Assembly (NCBI RefSeq): GCF_000471905.2
Contig: NW_006500065.1
Location: 3,033,287-3,097,286 of the forward strand
Reading direction: 5' to 3'
Length of the DNA stretch: 64,000 bases
DNA from: Amborella trichopoda
Taxonomy: Eukaryota > Streptophyta > Magnoliopsida > Amborellales > Amborellaceae
In this document: one piece after another, positions 1 to 12,300 of the stretch
Layout: each line of letters starts with the position of its first letter
Numbering within the stretch: position 1 is the first letter of the stretch
Notes under the pieces: model-generated
Database searches by the model: none
What the model was told of the DNA's origin: nothing
What the model saw: the letters and a program-made list of their open reading frames with translations, nothing else
Position numbers and translations under genes: made by a program

Positions 1-84
1 TTCCATCCAAGCTTTAGATCTTTCGGAGGAATCACGCCCCCTTTCGACCTCAGAAGCTAACCTTAGATTAGATCTCTTCACAAG

Positions 85-380
85 TTGGAGTATTTCTCCA
101 CCCTCAAGAAAGAGGAGATTTACTGGTTTCAAAGTTCCAGGGTAAAATGGTTACACCATGGGGATAACAATACTGGATTCTTCCACAGAATCGCAAACTG
201 CCGATGTCAAGATAACTCCATATCCACCATTAAGGATGGTATAAGGATTTTGGACCAACCATCCGAAATCGAAGCTGCCACCCTTTCTTATTTCCAAAAC
301 CTCTACTCAGTCCCTTCGGATCCCAGACCTAGGATGGGTGATTTACAGTTTTACATTGTCCCTACCCTTTGGGTCTAGTG
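85..380 (+). pseudogene. LINE ORF2 fragment, endonuclease-RT linker
   Basis: The translated piece contains the motif WLHHGDNNTGFFHRIAN, a hallmark of plant L1 ORF2 between endonuclease and reverse transcriptase. It ends at a stop just before the hAT insertion. The same ORF2 resumes after the insertion at about 2650 with a KAPGTNGF block, so both pieces are one LINE copy. Confidence 0.85.
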
Positions 381-388
381 GTTGGAAC
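381..388. repeat. 8-bp target-site duplication, left
   Basis: gttggaac, repeated exactly at 2639-2646 on the other side of the hAT element. Removing one copy and the element restores the LINE sequence. Confidence 0.9.
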
Positions 389-2638
389 CAGTGTTTGCAA
401 AATCGAACGGGAAAGGTTAACCGGTCATGAGTCTGGGAGTGGTTCGAACTGGAACCGGACTAACCGGCGCAGTTAACCAGACTAACCAGTGAAGTAGATT
501 TTTTTTTAAAAAAATGGGTCAAAACCCCCCAAAAAAAATAGAAAAACTTAGATTAAGTATACACTATCATATTACATACATTTGTCATATAAAAAAAATT
601 GAAAGAACTTTTTATATAATTTAATATTTGAATATTATGGAGATATGCGAGACAATTTATAATTTCACATAAATTCAATTGATGAAGTTACAAAGTCCAA
701 CTAACAATGGATGATGCAACAATATATGCTTCTATATTTTTTCAATGTTGATGTTGAAAAAGGTTGTTTTAATGTTGAAAAACCCTTTAATAAGGGATTT
801 CAGAGCATATTTTTTTGTAGCATGATGTTCCCAGTTTTTCGAAGGGTTGTGAGTCAAGGTAGTAAGAGAGAGCACCTCATTTACTCAGTAACTTGGTTAT
901 CAAATCCAAGGTGTGCTTCAAATGGCCAAATCGCATCTTTTAAAAAATATGGCCAAGTCGATTTTCAAATGGCCAAATCGATTATAAAATGGCCAAACCA
1001 CATTTACTCAGTAACCTTTTGAGTTAGGTTTTAACATGAAAAAAAAAAAATTTATATTAGATGCCAACTTTAAAATGTAGAATTAAGATGCATATTAATA
1101 ATAATAAAAAAAAAAGGTTAAATTTTATCCATTTCGGCATGTGGAAACATGAGAGATGAGTAAAACACTTTTTAGTTTCTACCTCTTTTCTTCATAGAGG
1201 CTAATAAACAGATTTAAGGAGCATGAACTTGCAAAAAATGATAGATAGCTTGTAACAAATAAAAAACAAATTAGAATAATATGTCACAACTAAACAAGAA
1301 GTTGAGAACTAAGACAACAATAACATGCACCAAATATAATCTTAAAAAGAAATAAATTTTTTTCTCATATTCATCACAAAAAAAAAAATTTTATAAAAAA
1401 ATATATAACATTAAAACCAATCCAACAAGCTCACCAAAAATATATAACATTAAAAAGAAGGAAATATTTTTTTCAAATATTCATAAAAAAAAAGACATTT
1501 TTGTAAAAAACATAAATAACATAAAAAACGATCCAAAAAGCTCACCAAAAATATATGAAATTAAAAAAAAAAAGAATATATTATTTTTTTCTCATATTCA
1601 TCACAAATAACATGTTTTTATAAAACAAAACGTAATTTTATTAAAAAACAATTTTTTTTTAAGAACCCTAAAATTGAGCCCAAGAACACATAAACTTTAG
1701 AGTCAAAATCAACCCCAAATCTTTCATTTTTTGAACAAATTGACATGGGGATATGATAGATACTTTAATTAAGATTCAAATGCCTTAAATTTCATAAAGA
1801 TTCATTCACTATTGAGATCTTGATTCAAAAAAATTTCAGGAAAAAAATGCAGCAAAAAAAAATCGATATAAAAACATTTAATCAATAGTAAATCAAAATA
1901 ATTAGTTTATTAGATACATGAGGCCTTTATGATCAAACTTCAGCGATCTATTCAATAAAAATCGATCAATTGATCGATCAGAAATCAATTTGTTTGGATA
2001 AAAAACAGTTCTTCGAGCAGCAGTACTTCGGGCCCAAAAAAAACCTCAAATCTTCATCGTTTTGGAAAATTTGAAATATGTGAACATTGAATACTTCAAC
2101 AATGAATCAAAGCCCTCCATTTGGATGAAAATCTATGAGGTATTGAAGCTGCATTTGATAGAATGGCGGAAATTTCTAATTTTCAAAAAACCCCATTTCA
2201 ATCCGCCAAGAACTCTTTGTTTTTGGAATTTTGATTCAATAATCGACGATTCATAGAAACTTTCCGGTGTATAACATCAATAGTTGACCGAAAAAACAAA
2301 AAATATACAAAAAAAAAAGCGGCAAAATCTTGTTATGTGAAAAATAACGGGCATGTATCAAATAACGACCGTTATTTGATGCGTTGAAAACGGCGTTATA
2401 TCAGGCGTTAAAACGGTAAACCGGACCAGTTAGGAAAAATCGGCCGATTAAAAACCGTCGGTTTGATCTCAAACTGGTCGGTTTTAGTGCCGATTTTTTT
2501 GGAGACTGTTGTCTTATGAGGTGTGTCGTAAAACCGGCCCTAACCGGACACGCCACTCCACCGGTAGCAATCTAATCGGCCGGTTTCGATTCTAACCAGC
2601 TGTTTCCGGTTCTAACCGGGCCTGTTTTGCGAACACTG
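389..2638. mobile_element. hAT-type non-autonomous DNA transposon inserted in the LINE
   Basis: A 2250-bp element that starts CAGTGTTTGCAAAA and ends TTTTGCGAACACTG, imperfect terminal inverted repeats of hAT type. It is flanked by a perfect 8-bp direct duplication, gttggaac at 381-388 and 2639-2646, the hAT target-site length. About 100 bp at the left end and 220 bp at the right end are packed with AACCGG/CCGGTT words in both orientations, probably subterminal transposase-binding sites. The interior is AT-rich with no transposase reading frame, so it would need a transposase from elsewhere. Confidence 0.9.
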
Positions 2639-2646
2639 GTTGGAAC
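2639..2646. repeat. 8-bp target-site duplication, right
   Basis: gttggaac, the exact partner of 381-388. Confidence 0.9.
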
Positions 2647-2649
2647 GAC

Positions 2650-4215
2650 CTTTCTCTGAATCAAAGATCTTGGCAGCAGATGTGAACCTGGGAAAGGGCA
2701 AAGCTCCCGGCACAAATGGCTTCCCAATAGCTCCTTTCGAACTTTACTAGGAAACCTTTAGGCCTGACTTTTTGAAGTTCTTTGAAGAAGTCTTCCATCG
2801 GGGTGTCCTCCACAAAGTAATGAATGCTACTTCCATTGCCCTGGTCCTTAAGATTGAAGGGGCAGAAGAATTGAAGGAATTCCGACCAATCAGTTTGGTC
2901 AACTCCTCCTACAGGATACTCGCCAAAGTTCTCACCTTGAGGATAAAAGAGGTCCTCCCTTTTGGGATAGCTCCATCTCAGAGTGCCTTCATCAAAGACA
3001 GGCAAATCCTTGATGGGGTCCTGGTTGCACATGAATGCCTACACTCTAGGCATCTTATTATCAAACCAAGGCCTCATATTCAAAATAGATTGGGAAAAGG
3101 CTTACGACCATGTTGGTTGGTCCATCTTGGATGAAACCATGACTAGAATGGGTTTTGGGGAGCGCTGGAGAAAACGGATGAGTGCTGCTACTCCCATCCA
3201 TTCTTCTCCGTGCTCCTTAATGGTGCACCGAAAGATTTTTTCCCGCCTTTTAGGGCCCTCCGGCAAGGAGATCCCCTGTCTCCTTTCCTCTTTGCTATAT
3301 CAGTGAAAGTGTTTAGCCAATCAATCTCACGAATGTACTAGGCAGGACTTATCTCAGGTTTTAAAAGTAGCACTAGAGGCCCGACAGTCTCTCACTTATA
3401 GTATGCCGACCATACGCTCGTCTTCATTGATGCAGTTCCAGAGGAAATTGAGACCCTACGTCTCTTCTTTAGATGAGTATGCCAGCAGCTTTAAAGTAAA
3501 CATGGAGAAATCCACAATGATAGGGGTAGCCCTAACCTTCACTGAGTCCAGAGCGCTTATTCCATAATGGGAATGTAAAGTGGAAGACCTACCTACTAGT
3601 TACCTTGGGATGCCTTTGGGCTTGGGTAAACCCAAAAAAAGGCAATGGTCACACATTATTGACAAAGTCGATCGTCGCCTAGCAGGGTGGAAAGGGAGAT
3701 TCCTCTCTTTTGCAGGAAGGTCAACACTTATTACGGCCACTTTGGCTAACACCCCAATGTACCTTATGTCCATGTTCCACATGCTTGCGACAGTAGCTAG
3801 TCGTCTTGAACAACTTATGAGAAACTTTCTATGGTCAAGGGACGCTGAATCAAAAAAGTTCCACCTCATTTCTTATGATAAAGTCTGCCAACCGAAGCGT
3901 CTGGGGGGACTCGAGATTCGTATTTTGAGGAAACAGAATACGGCCCTACTAAAATGGTGGTGGCGACTTGCAAATCACAATAACTTTCTTTGGACTCAAG
4001 TTATCCACCGCAAATACAGAATCCCCCCTTCTAACTGGTTACCGGAAGGGACTAGTCCTACCAAGATGTCTAGTGCTTGGAAGTCAATGATGTCGCCTTT
4101 CTCCCTCTTCCAACAAAACATTCGCTTCCATCCTAGGAGAGGTGACAAAACTTGCTTTTGGTCAGACCTATGGCTGGGCCCACTCCACTTAGGGATCGGT
4201 TCCCCTTTCTCTTAA
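2650..4215 (+). pseudogene. LINE reverse transcriptase remnant
   Basis: Successive frames carry typical L1 RT blocks: KAPGTNGF near 2700, RPISLVNSSYRILAKVLTLR (2884-2943), PSQSAFIKDRQI (about 2971-3006), IDWEKAYDHVGW (about 3083-3122), a QGDPLSPF block near 3260, a degenerate YADD region near 3395-3425 (read as YADHT), and SYLGMPLG at about 3598-3621. Changes of frame near 3050 and 3270, plus stops, separate these blocks. The catalytic Asp pair region is decayed, so no active RT is expected. Confidence 0.85.
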
Positions 4216-5445
4216 CCATGGCCACCAATACATCCTCTTCCATTGAGGACAAGATGCGCATCTCAAGTAGTCGTAGGGTTTGTAACCCATCTTTCAAAAG
4301 AAACCTCTCCGATAGAGAAACCTCAGACTTTCTCTCTCTATCCTCCTTGTTACACTCTACTTTCCTTGCTTTCTCTGATCCGTATTGTATGGGGTGGATC
4401 CCCTCACCCTCTGGCTCTTTCTCAGTTGCCTCCTTTGACAAGAACCTGTTGCAACTTCCCACCTTTCCCCACTCTCCGACCTCGTTGGTACCCAAGGTGT
4501 GGTTCACTATAGCCCCACCAAAAGTGCAAGCTTTCAATTGGATGGCGTGCTCTGAAAAGGCACTTACTATTGACCATTTACAACGAAGGGGTATTCCCAT
4601 TCCTGACCACCGCTGTGTCATGTGCTTTTGTGAAGAAGAGAGCAACCGTCACCTCCGTATTCATTGTAGCCTTGCTTTCAATCTGTGGAGTCAACTTTTT
4701 CGCCACTTTGGCCTCTCCTGGGTTACACCTGCTTCCCTTCCGGCACTCTTGAGTCTCTCCTTGGACTCTCATTGTCCAAAGGCAGGCAGGCTCCTTTGGA
4801 AAGCCTCCATGGCAGCAACCAACTGGGTAATATGGATTGAAAGAAATTCAAGAATTTTTTGAGGATCCAGGTGTGAAGCTTCGGCCCTCTTCCACAAGAT
4901 TATAGCTCATGCCATTTTCTGAGCTTCAAATCACAAAGGCTTTCAAAGGCATTTTGGCTTCGACTTTCCTACAAACTTGGGAAAACGTCCTTCGACTCCA
5001 ACCACCTCGGGGTTGTTCGAGCTAACAATTGGTTTCCCCCTCCGGCAGGCCTCGCAAAAATGAATTTTGATGGGTGCTCATTGGGAATCCCCAGCCCAGC
5101 TGGCGTAGGTTCAGAGACCACAGTGGCAATATCCTGGCCTCTTTCTCCGAGTTCATTGGCCATGTCGATTCCCAATTAGCTGAGTCTTTCGCCCTACTAT
5201 CGGGTGTCAAATTATTCGACCCCACATGGGGACAACCTCTAATTGGAATGAGATGCCAAAAATATTATCAATTGGGCTTTTGGAAAGGTTGTTCCCCCCT
5301 GGTACCTTGCTTCGATTTATGATGAGATTATGCACATTTAGAGGGATACAGCTGTCTTATGGTGGCATATTTTGAGTGAATCAAACACCCTGACGGACCA
5401 ATTGGCTAGGAAACGTGCAGTTGCTCGTGATGCGAATCCTTAAGA
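4216..5445 (+). pseudogene. LINE zf-RVT and RNase H-like remnant
   Basis: After the RT comes a zf-RVT-like region with W..APPKVQAFNWMA and C..C...E...HL..HC spacing (about 4500-4690). An RNase H-type C-terminal region of plant L1 follows (about 5040-5440), with an LAKMNFDG block and a late DQLARKRAV block. Stops at 4861, 4921 and later, plus frame changes, interrupt it. Confidence 0.75.
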
Positions 5446-6180
5446 GCGTGGGGATTGGTCTGCTCACCTGGGTGATTCGACCTTAGTCGTTTTTGTAGCC
5501 TCGACTTTTTGGTTCTGCTGTATCATTTTGTATATCTTATGTAATGGGCACTTGTTATAAGCCCCACTCATTTTTTTTATAGGGTCCTTTCGGATACACC
5601 CATTTTTTAGTGAGAAGCCTAGCCTGTGGGCTATCTTAAGGACTATTGTAATACCTTTTTTATTAATACAACAGTTAACAATTTCAAAAAAACATAAAAA
5701 ATAGTAATGGTACTTGTCCTTGGGAGGAAGCTTTTTATACTATGTTTCTTCTTTGATATGTTGAATATAATGAATTCATTCCTGATAGGGCAATATCCCA
5801 GCAATCAATGTTCCAAAAAACACTGGGTGGCATACAGGCAGCTGTGTAAAAAATGCATAATGAGGAATTTTAATACATTTTTTATGTTCAGTCAATCCAA
5901 TCTCCAAAGACCAATCAAACTATTTGAGATTTGGACAATTAGGTAATAACACATTAAGAAATTTGAAAAATATAATCCAACATTCAAGTTCAGTACTAGA
6001 CATAACACAGTCCATTGTCCATAACTCCATCCATACACACCATAGTCCATACCATGACCATTATTACCATCCTAGTCCATGGTCCATACGATGAAGAAAA
6101 AAAAGGGTTTACGTCACATCGAAAACTAACCCCCCCCCCCCCCTCCCTCCTCTTTTCCCCCTAATTTAAGGGGGAGAAAG
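5446..6180. other. LINE 3' tail, then unassigned sequence and C-tract
   Basis: 5446-5690 is the LINE 3' untranslated region ending in an A-rich stretch. 5690-6120 has no supported gene. 6131-6145 is a pure C tract followed by CT-rich sequence. Confidence 0.5.
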
Positions 6181-6229
6181 ACTAAAATGCCCCTCCACGA
6201 GAAGTATTTTTACCCCTGGGCTGGCACAG

Positions 6230-6345
6230 GTGGCCGCTCAAGGACCGAGCTCCCAGAAGGGCCATCTAGGCCTGGGCGATGTGCCCAGGCCCTTTGGCTT
6301 AGGCGGCAACCTAGGCTCTACGTGGGCCGCTTTTTGAAACTACGC
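6230..6345. mobile_element. Truncated end of the GCCTAGGCG-type hAT family
   Basis: This stretch shares cctgggcgatgtgcccaggc-like text and the end gggccgctttttgaaac with the right end of the element at 11338-13313. No left end or target duplication was found, so it looks like a solo right-end fragment. Confidence 0.45.
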
Positions 6346-6651
6346 CAACAAAAAATCCCTAGCAAAACCAGGTAGTGATAATTTTGCCGGCATCTTGTTC
6401 ATACTCATACCCCTTGGCCCTCCTCCACCAAGTAGTTTACTTCATAGGTATTATATGTCCATTCAAGTATCTTTTGTGCATTTGACTCATGGAGCTGATG
6501 TACCCACAAGACATTCTTGTTCTAATTGAAAGCCAAGACTCTTCGATCCTGCTTTCTGCATGTTATTTCACAAATGAAACCCACCATGACATCATTAATG
6601 TTTTTTGAAAGGGAGTGCAATTATATTTCAGGAATGCTGTTTGGATGCTAT

Positions 6652-7181
6652 ACAGTGTTTCAAAAAGCGCTAGGCATGTCCTAGGGGGTCCAGGTCGTCC
6701 AGTGCCTAGGCGGGCACCCAGAACCTGGGCGGCCCAGTCGAATCCAAAAAGGATGCCCATTTGAATAAAAAAGGATATATAGTATAAAAAATAAAAATTA
6801 GGTATTTAGGGCACTTACTTTGAGTTTGATTGCTCAATCTTCAAACTTCCACCTCAAAGATGCTTTTAAGGATTCAAAATCTTTTAAAAAAAAACCCAAT
6901 AGATTTATAAAACATCAAAAATTAAATCTAATATCAATAGATGATGTTTTGATCAATTTTTGTCAACTTTGAGAAACCCTTCGATCTTAAAGAAATCACC
7001 AAAACTTAGTTTTTTTTGGAGGCTTTCTCTCTCTAAAATGGGCTCCAATAAGTTTTAGGTTTCAAATGAACTTAAAACCATCCTTCTAATCTTTTATATT
7101 TTAAAAAAAAATCAATACAAAAAAAAAGAAATTCCGCCTCTGGACCGTCTAGGTGCTGGGCGGCCCGCTTTTTGAATCATG
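6652..7181. mobile_element. 530-bp hAT deletion derivative
   Basis: It begins acagtgtttcaaaaagcgc and ends gcccgctttttgaatcatg, imperfect inverted repeats. It is flanked by gatgctat at 6644-6651 and 7182-7189, an exact 8-bp target duplication. Both ends contain GCCTAGGCG/GGGCGG words, and the interior (about 6800-7110) matches flanks of the larger element at 11338-13313, such as ctctctaaaatggg. It appears to be an internally deleted member of that family. Confidence 0.85.
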
Positions 7182-7189
7182 GATGCTAT

Positions 7190-8786
7190 GTGACAAGGAC
7201 ATGGACATTGATATAGGCATATGTTGTGTTCAGACAAAGAAATGATGCATCCATTACAGCTTCTTAGAATAGCATTGTCATACACGACATGTTTGTACAT
7301 GCCCTTACAATGCTGAGATTTCAAGTTGCCTACACATGGGTTTGACTATTTGTACATATTTGGATCTAAGACGAATTCGTAATTAAATGAGAATGAAATT
7401 AACTAGAAGATTAGACATGCTTGTCCAAATTATATATAGGTGTGCACATGTACAGAGTAATGGCTACGCATGTCTAAGTTCTGGCAAAGTGTGTCCAGAA
7501 TTTTGACGTAGCTGATGTTTGACATGCCATATGCTGCGTATCTCACATGAAAATCTCCATGTTGCACCTGAGGACATGTTTGGGAAGTTCCGAATGGCAT
7601 ATTGGCAACGGTTTTAGACGTGTCCGAGTTTGACACACTAAAACATGCCGAACACTCATGTTCTTACATGGTTCGGATGTATTTGCAAATTCCTTTTACA
7701 TTGGTTGGTTGGCATGGTGTTAGTTAGCATGGTGTTAGTGCTAAATCTCAAAGCTCCTAGTATGGCATTTACCATCCTTGAAGTTGAGGTTCCTTGCTCA
7801 CATGGCATTTGCTTTATCATAAAGTTTGTCATTCTTCACCTGAAGTTTGCACTCCGAATTCATTTGTAGTTCATTTCAAATTGTTTCGGAGGTGCATTGA
7901 GATTTGTTGTGGTTGGTGATGATGATAAACTTTAAATGGACAATAATTAACTGCAATTGCCTTAAATGCACAAAAAGGATACTTTTTTAAAAAAATATGA
8001 ATTATTATGGTCATCAGCCCTCATAAACAAATAAGTACCCTTTCCCTATATGATTTGTCATAGACGATAGTAGTATATCTTGTATAAAATTTGGTGATGA
8101 GTTACATCCCCATTTTATTACGTTCCAAAATGATTATATGTAGAAAAATATCTTTCTCATCATTGTACTGTGGGAAACATCATGCATTTTAAAGAAGGTC
8201 AATATAAACATGGATGCTACGGGTATCTATGTTTCTGAGAAATATTGTCTTGTAACAGATACTATATTTAGATAAAGGGTGCGGTTTGTATAGAGCCATG
8301 CTCTAAACAATCAAATTAGAGCCTACCTTCAGTGTCTACAAATGTGGTTGCAATACTGGAAATCTTTGCGAGAGCCTTAAAATATATTTTCATCTTTATT
8401 TATAAAGTTTAAAGCTTAAAAAATAGTGTAGATCGACAGATCTATGAAAACTTGAAGATGTTGAAAACTAACGGTCCAAAAATACATTACAAAATACACT
8501 GTTTCCAAAACTTGAAATCTATTTTTTTCTCATGTCCATACATCTTAATGTCGAGATGATCAATTTGAGGATATTTAGGCATCAAAACTTTTCCCTTAGA
8601 TAAAGTGTCTAGATATAGTATCTCTCAAGTGGGTGGGTATATAGTTTACATTTTGAGATATTCTTTCGCTGTCATGTTTTCTTTTCGTTTTCTCATTGGT
8701 GTTGTGTTCCTTGCTTTGTAATATGGTTGTGTTTGAAAATGGATTCCGATGCAGAGTTTATTAGAGTTCTTGGACTTTCCTTGCAG
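7190..8786. other. No gene seen; probably RRP6L3 intron
   Basis: No exon, RNA gene or classifiable repeat could be supported here. The RRP6L3 exon at 8787 starts at a splice acceptor and its N-terminal exonuclease exons are not in the window, so this stretch, and possibly everything back to position 1, is likely intronic. Confidence 0.4.
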
Positions 8787-9304
8787 GCTCGTATACATGA
8801 TGAAAGCTTGCGTTTTGTGCTATCAGATCAAGCTATAATGGCACTTGCGACTAACTTTCCACAGACAATAGAAGCAATTTGTGAAACTATATCTGAGGCT
8901 GATTCTGAATTGGATTTCTCAGAAATATATTATTGTTCTTCACTGTCTTCTCCTTCACCTGTTGTCTATAGTCACATAAAGGATGTTTCCCACCTTCTTC
9001 AGGCAAACTTGAACGACTTCGACTATATCTTGACAAGAATGCTCGAAACTTATCTAGGAAATGGGGGATCCTTTTCACTATCTGCCCAAAAGTATGCCAT
9101 TACATCCACTTTCAATTTGAAACTGACAAATGGCTTGTGTTCTAAGAGAAATGGTGCAAAACCTATGAGACAGGCGTCTCGGAAGGCTTCTCGTGAGCTA
9201 TTTGTCCAAAAGTTCTCCTGCAAATCTCCAGTGTATCATAACTGTAGAATTTATGCAAATGATGGGCGGTTACTTTGTTATTGTGATTGCAGAAAGGTCG
9301 CCTG
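8787..9304 (+). CDS. RRP6L3: RRP6L3 exon with HRDC domain
   Basis: Acceptor ttccttgcag precedes 8787 and donor gttagtaagc follows 9304. The open frame extends upstream to 8727, but HRDC homology starts at the acceptor, so the earlier residues are probably intron. The exon ends in the second base of a Trp codon completed by the next exon. Confidence 0.8.
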
Positions 9305-12300
9305 GTTAGTAAGCATGTTGCGATATTTGGATTTCAGGACATTTGTTTTCATCATAATCTGTTATTTGTACTCAGCTATAAATTTCTATGGCAGGTATCT
9401 GCATCGACAATTGGCAACACTCATTGAGGATGATCCTCCAGCCATAATGCTACTTTTTGAACCCAAAGGACGACCTGAAGATGATGATAATGATTTTTAT
9501 GTTCAAAGCAAGAAAAACATGTGCGTTGGTTGTGGTGAAAGAAACCACTATTTGCGGTATAGAATAATACCATCATGCTACAGGGCCCACTTTCCAGAAC
9601 ATTTAAAAAGTCATCGGTCTCATGATATTGTCCTTCTTTGTGTGGATTGTCATGAAATTGCTCATGCTGGTGCAGAGAAATACAAAAAACAAATAGCCTC
9701 GGAATTTGGCATCCCTCTATTTCTGCGAAAAGTAGCTGCTTCTGGTCAGGGTGTAGATAACAACAGTGACGTTGTTCATCAGGGGATTGTTCAGGAGGAA
9801 GGTGTATCTCCTTTGCAGTTGAGAACAGCTGCCATGGCTCTTCTGCGTCATGGATCAAAAATGCCATCAAAACGGCGTGAAGAGCTGATAATGGTAAGGC
9901 ATTCATGACTACCTGATTGGTGCAAGTTTAGGTATAATTATACAATTCGCAGATCTCCATTTGCTTTAATTTACTTATAAGTCTCAATAAGTATAATGTC
10001 CTGGATTTTACCTGGATACATCTTACTTGCTTCTTATTTTACTTCTTTGTTTGTTTCTTATATAGTGCTCATTAATCCCTTTTCAACTTTGCTGCTATAC
10101 CGGCCTTATGCAAAATGCAGCTGATGTGAATTATGGAATCCGAAAATTTGGTTGGTTCTCTATATTTTTTATGAGGAAGAAATAGGATATATTTTTCTTT
10201 CATCCAAAAATTAAAAGGCACAAGCTAATAAAACGAATAGAAAGAAATGGAGCTCGGGCTAGGAGATGTTAAGGAAGCATCTGGGTAAGAAATGCCAGTT
10301 TCTGATTTCCGTTTCTAAAAAAACAGGTTATATTTTTATTAATATAGTCATTTTCTTGTTGAGCTCATGAACTTTAGATTAGAAAGACTTATTGGACGTC
10401 CATCCATACAATGGTTTTTATGGTTAAAGTAATTGGGATTTGTGCCCTTTTCTCATTGTTGCTTCATGCTCATATTATCATATAATTAGTTTGGATTTTG
10501 TCAATGTCAGATCATGTAAATCCTTCCTTCTTCACGAAGTTGTTTTGTTTGTCATTCAAAAGAACTCATCATTTGGCTTCTCAAGAAATATTCTGTTTCT
10601 ATTCTAGCTCTTCGTGGTGGACCCAGATGTTTATCATTTTTTATGCATGTTGTTGAGCCAGTTCCTTTCTTATGCTTGTGGAATTTGTAATTCGGGAACT
10701 TGTAGATGAAATTAATTTCCTTGGAAAGTGTGGCGGAAATTCTTATAAGCAGCTGACTCTTGACGTGAAATGATTAATAACTCTGTGAACTTAAAGGACT
10801 CAAGTACCAATAACTGTAAATTCAAATCGCATTGCTTCAGTACACGTATGCTGATAATTTATTGCCCATACATGTACATACGCTACCAGTTTTCAAACTC
10901 AAAATGAATAATTAAACTGATGATTGTGGGAGGTGATTTCTGTAGTGAGCAATCTAGTCATATGAACAGTTGTGTTAATTGGTTACGTCATGAATAATTA
11001 AACTGATGATTGTGGGAGGTGATTTCTGTAGTGAGCAATTTAGTCATATGAACAGTTGTATTAATTTGGTTACCTCTCAATTATCTTATATTCGATATGC
11101 TGGTAAACTCATTGTGCTTTGTTTGGTGACGGTTATTTTTTGGGCCTGTAGAATTTGGCTTACTCTTCTGTCGGTCCCTCAAATGTGGAATTTCCAAGGC
11201 ACAAAAATAATCTTCTCCTTAGGGTTTGTGATTTAGGACATCATTATTTAAATGTGTGATGAAATTGGTAAAAAAATCTTATTGCATGTGTTAGGGGCAA
11301 AGTTGTTATGTTTCCCTTACAATTTGATCCTTCTTACCAGTGTTTCAAAAAGCGCTAGGCGGCGCCCAAGTGGCCATGGGGGTCCAGGCCGCCCAGCGCC
11401 TAGACGGGTGCCCAGATCCTAGGCAGCCCAGTTGAAAAAAAAAAATTGATGACTGATAATGATTAATCCATAAGAATTTTGATACATCTAGAAGACCATA
11501 ATCCATAAGATTTTTGATAATCCATAAGACCATAATCCCAATTAAAAAAAAAAAAGATAGAAGTCCATAAGAGAATTTTGATAATCCATATGACCATAAT
11601 CCATATTTTCATACAATGCTAAAACAGTAAAACCATACATGCATACATTGATAGCCTAATACACTGTAGATTGTACACACAAAAGTTAGATAGTAGAACT
11701 ACAAAGTAGAAACTAAAAATTAAAAATAGAAAATATACAAAAATTTAGAGAATATACAGTCTAGGACACAACAGTCAACACTCAACACCAAGACTCTTCA
11801 GTCATCATCGTCATCAGAAGGAATAGGGTAAGCTTCATCATATGCGTCAGATTCGAGGCCATCATCATCAGAGTCATCTCCCTCTTCAATATAACGCTCA
11901 TCTTCCTCTGCTTCTTCTGAATATGCCTCTTCCTCCTCCTCTTCTTCTACCTCCCTATTACTAGTATGTGCAGATGAGGCCTTAGGAGTCTTGGCTGCTC
12001 TACCATTTTCTATATTTTTGTGCTTTCCTGAACTCAAATATTGTATAATTTCCTCCCTAGTAACCTCTAGGAACATTTTTATACGGGACAACATGCCCCT
12101 TAATACCGACAAGTGGTTTTTTAAACTGGTAAATGCCCCCATTAGTATCCTTTCCACAATAATTACATTTAATACGATTTTTGTAATTCGGATTCGGGTT
12201 ATAACCATACTTCCAACCCACCCGGATCACCACTTCTAGAAGAACCTGGAAAAAATATTTCCATATAACAAGGCCTATTTTCATCATTTTCTGGTTCTTT

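Larger units (their letters stand above)
1..5690 (+). mobile_element. L1-type LINE, ORF2 remnant, 5' end outside window
   Basis: Non-LTR retrotransposon of the plant L1 type, read from the middle of ORF2 to the 3' end. In order it shows the endonuclease-RT linker (85-378), an RT core (about 2650-3560), the RT C-terminal part (3580-4215), a zf-RVT cysteine/histidine region (about 4490-4700) and an RNase H-like region (about 5040-5440). A 3' untranslated tail with A-rich end finishes near 5690. Reading is broken by several frameshifts and stops and by a hAT insertion at 389-2638, so the copy is dead. The 5' half and left target duplication lie outside the window. Confidence 0.9.

Noticed and set aside
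9421..9906. 161-codon minus-strand open frame under RRP6L3
   Set aside because: Shadow of a well-supported conserved exon on the plus strand.
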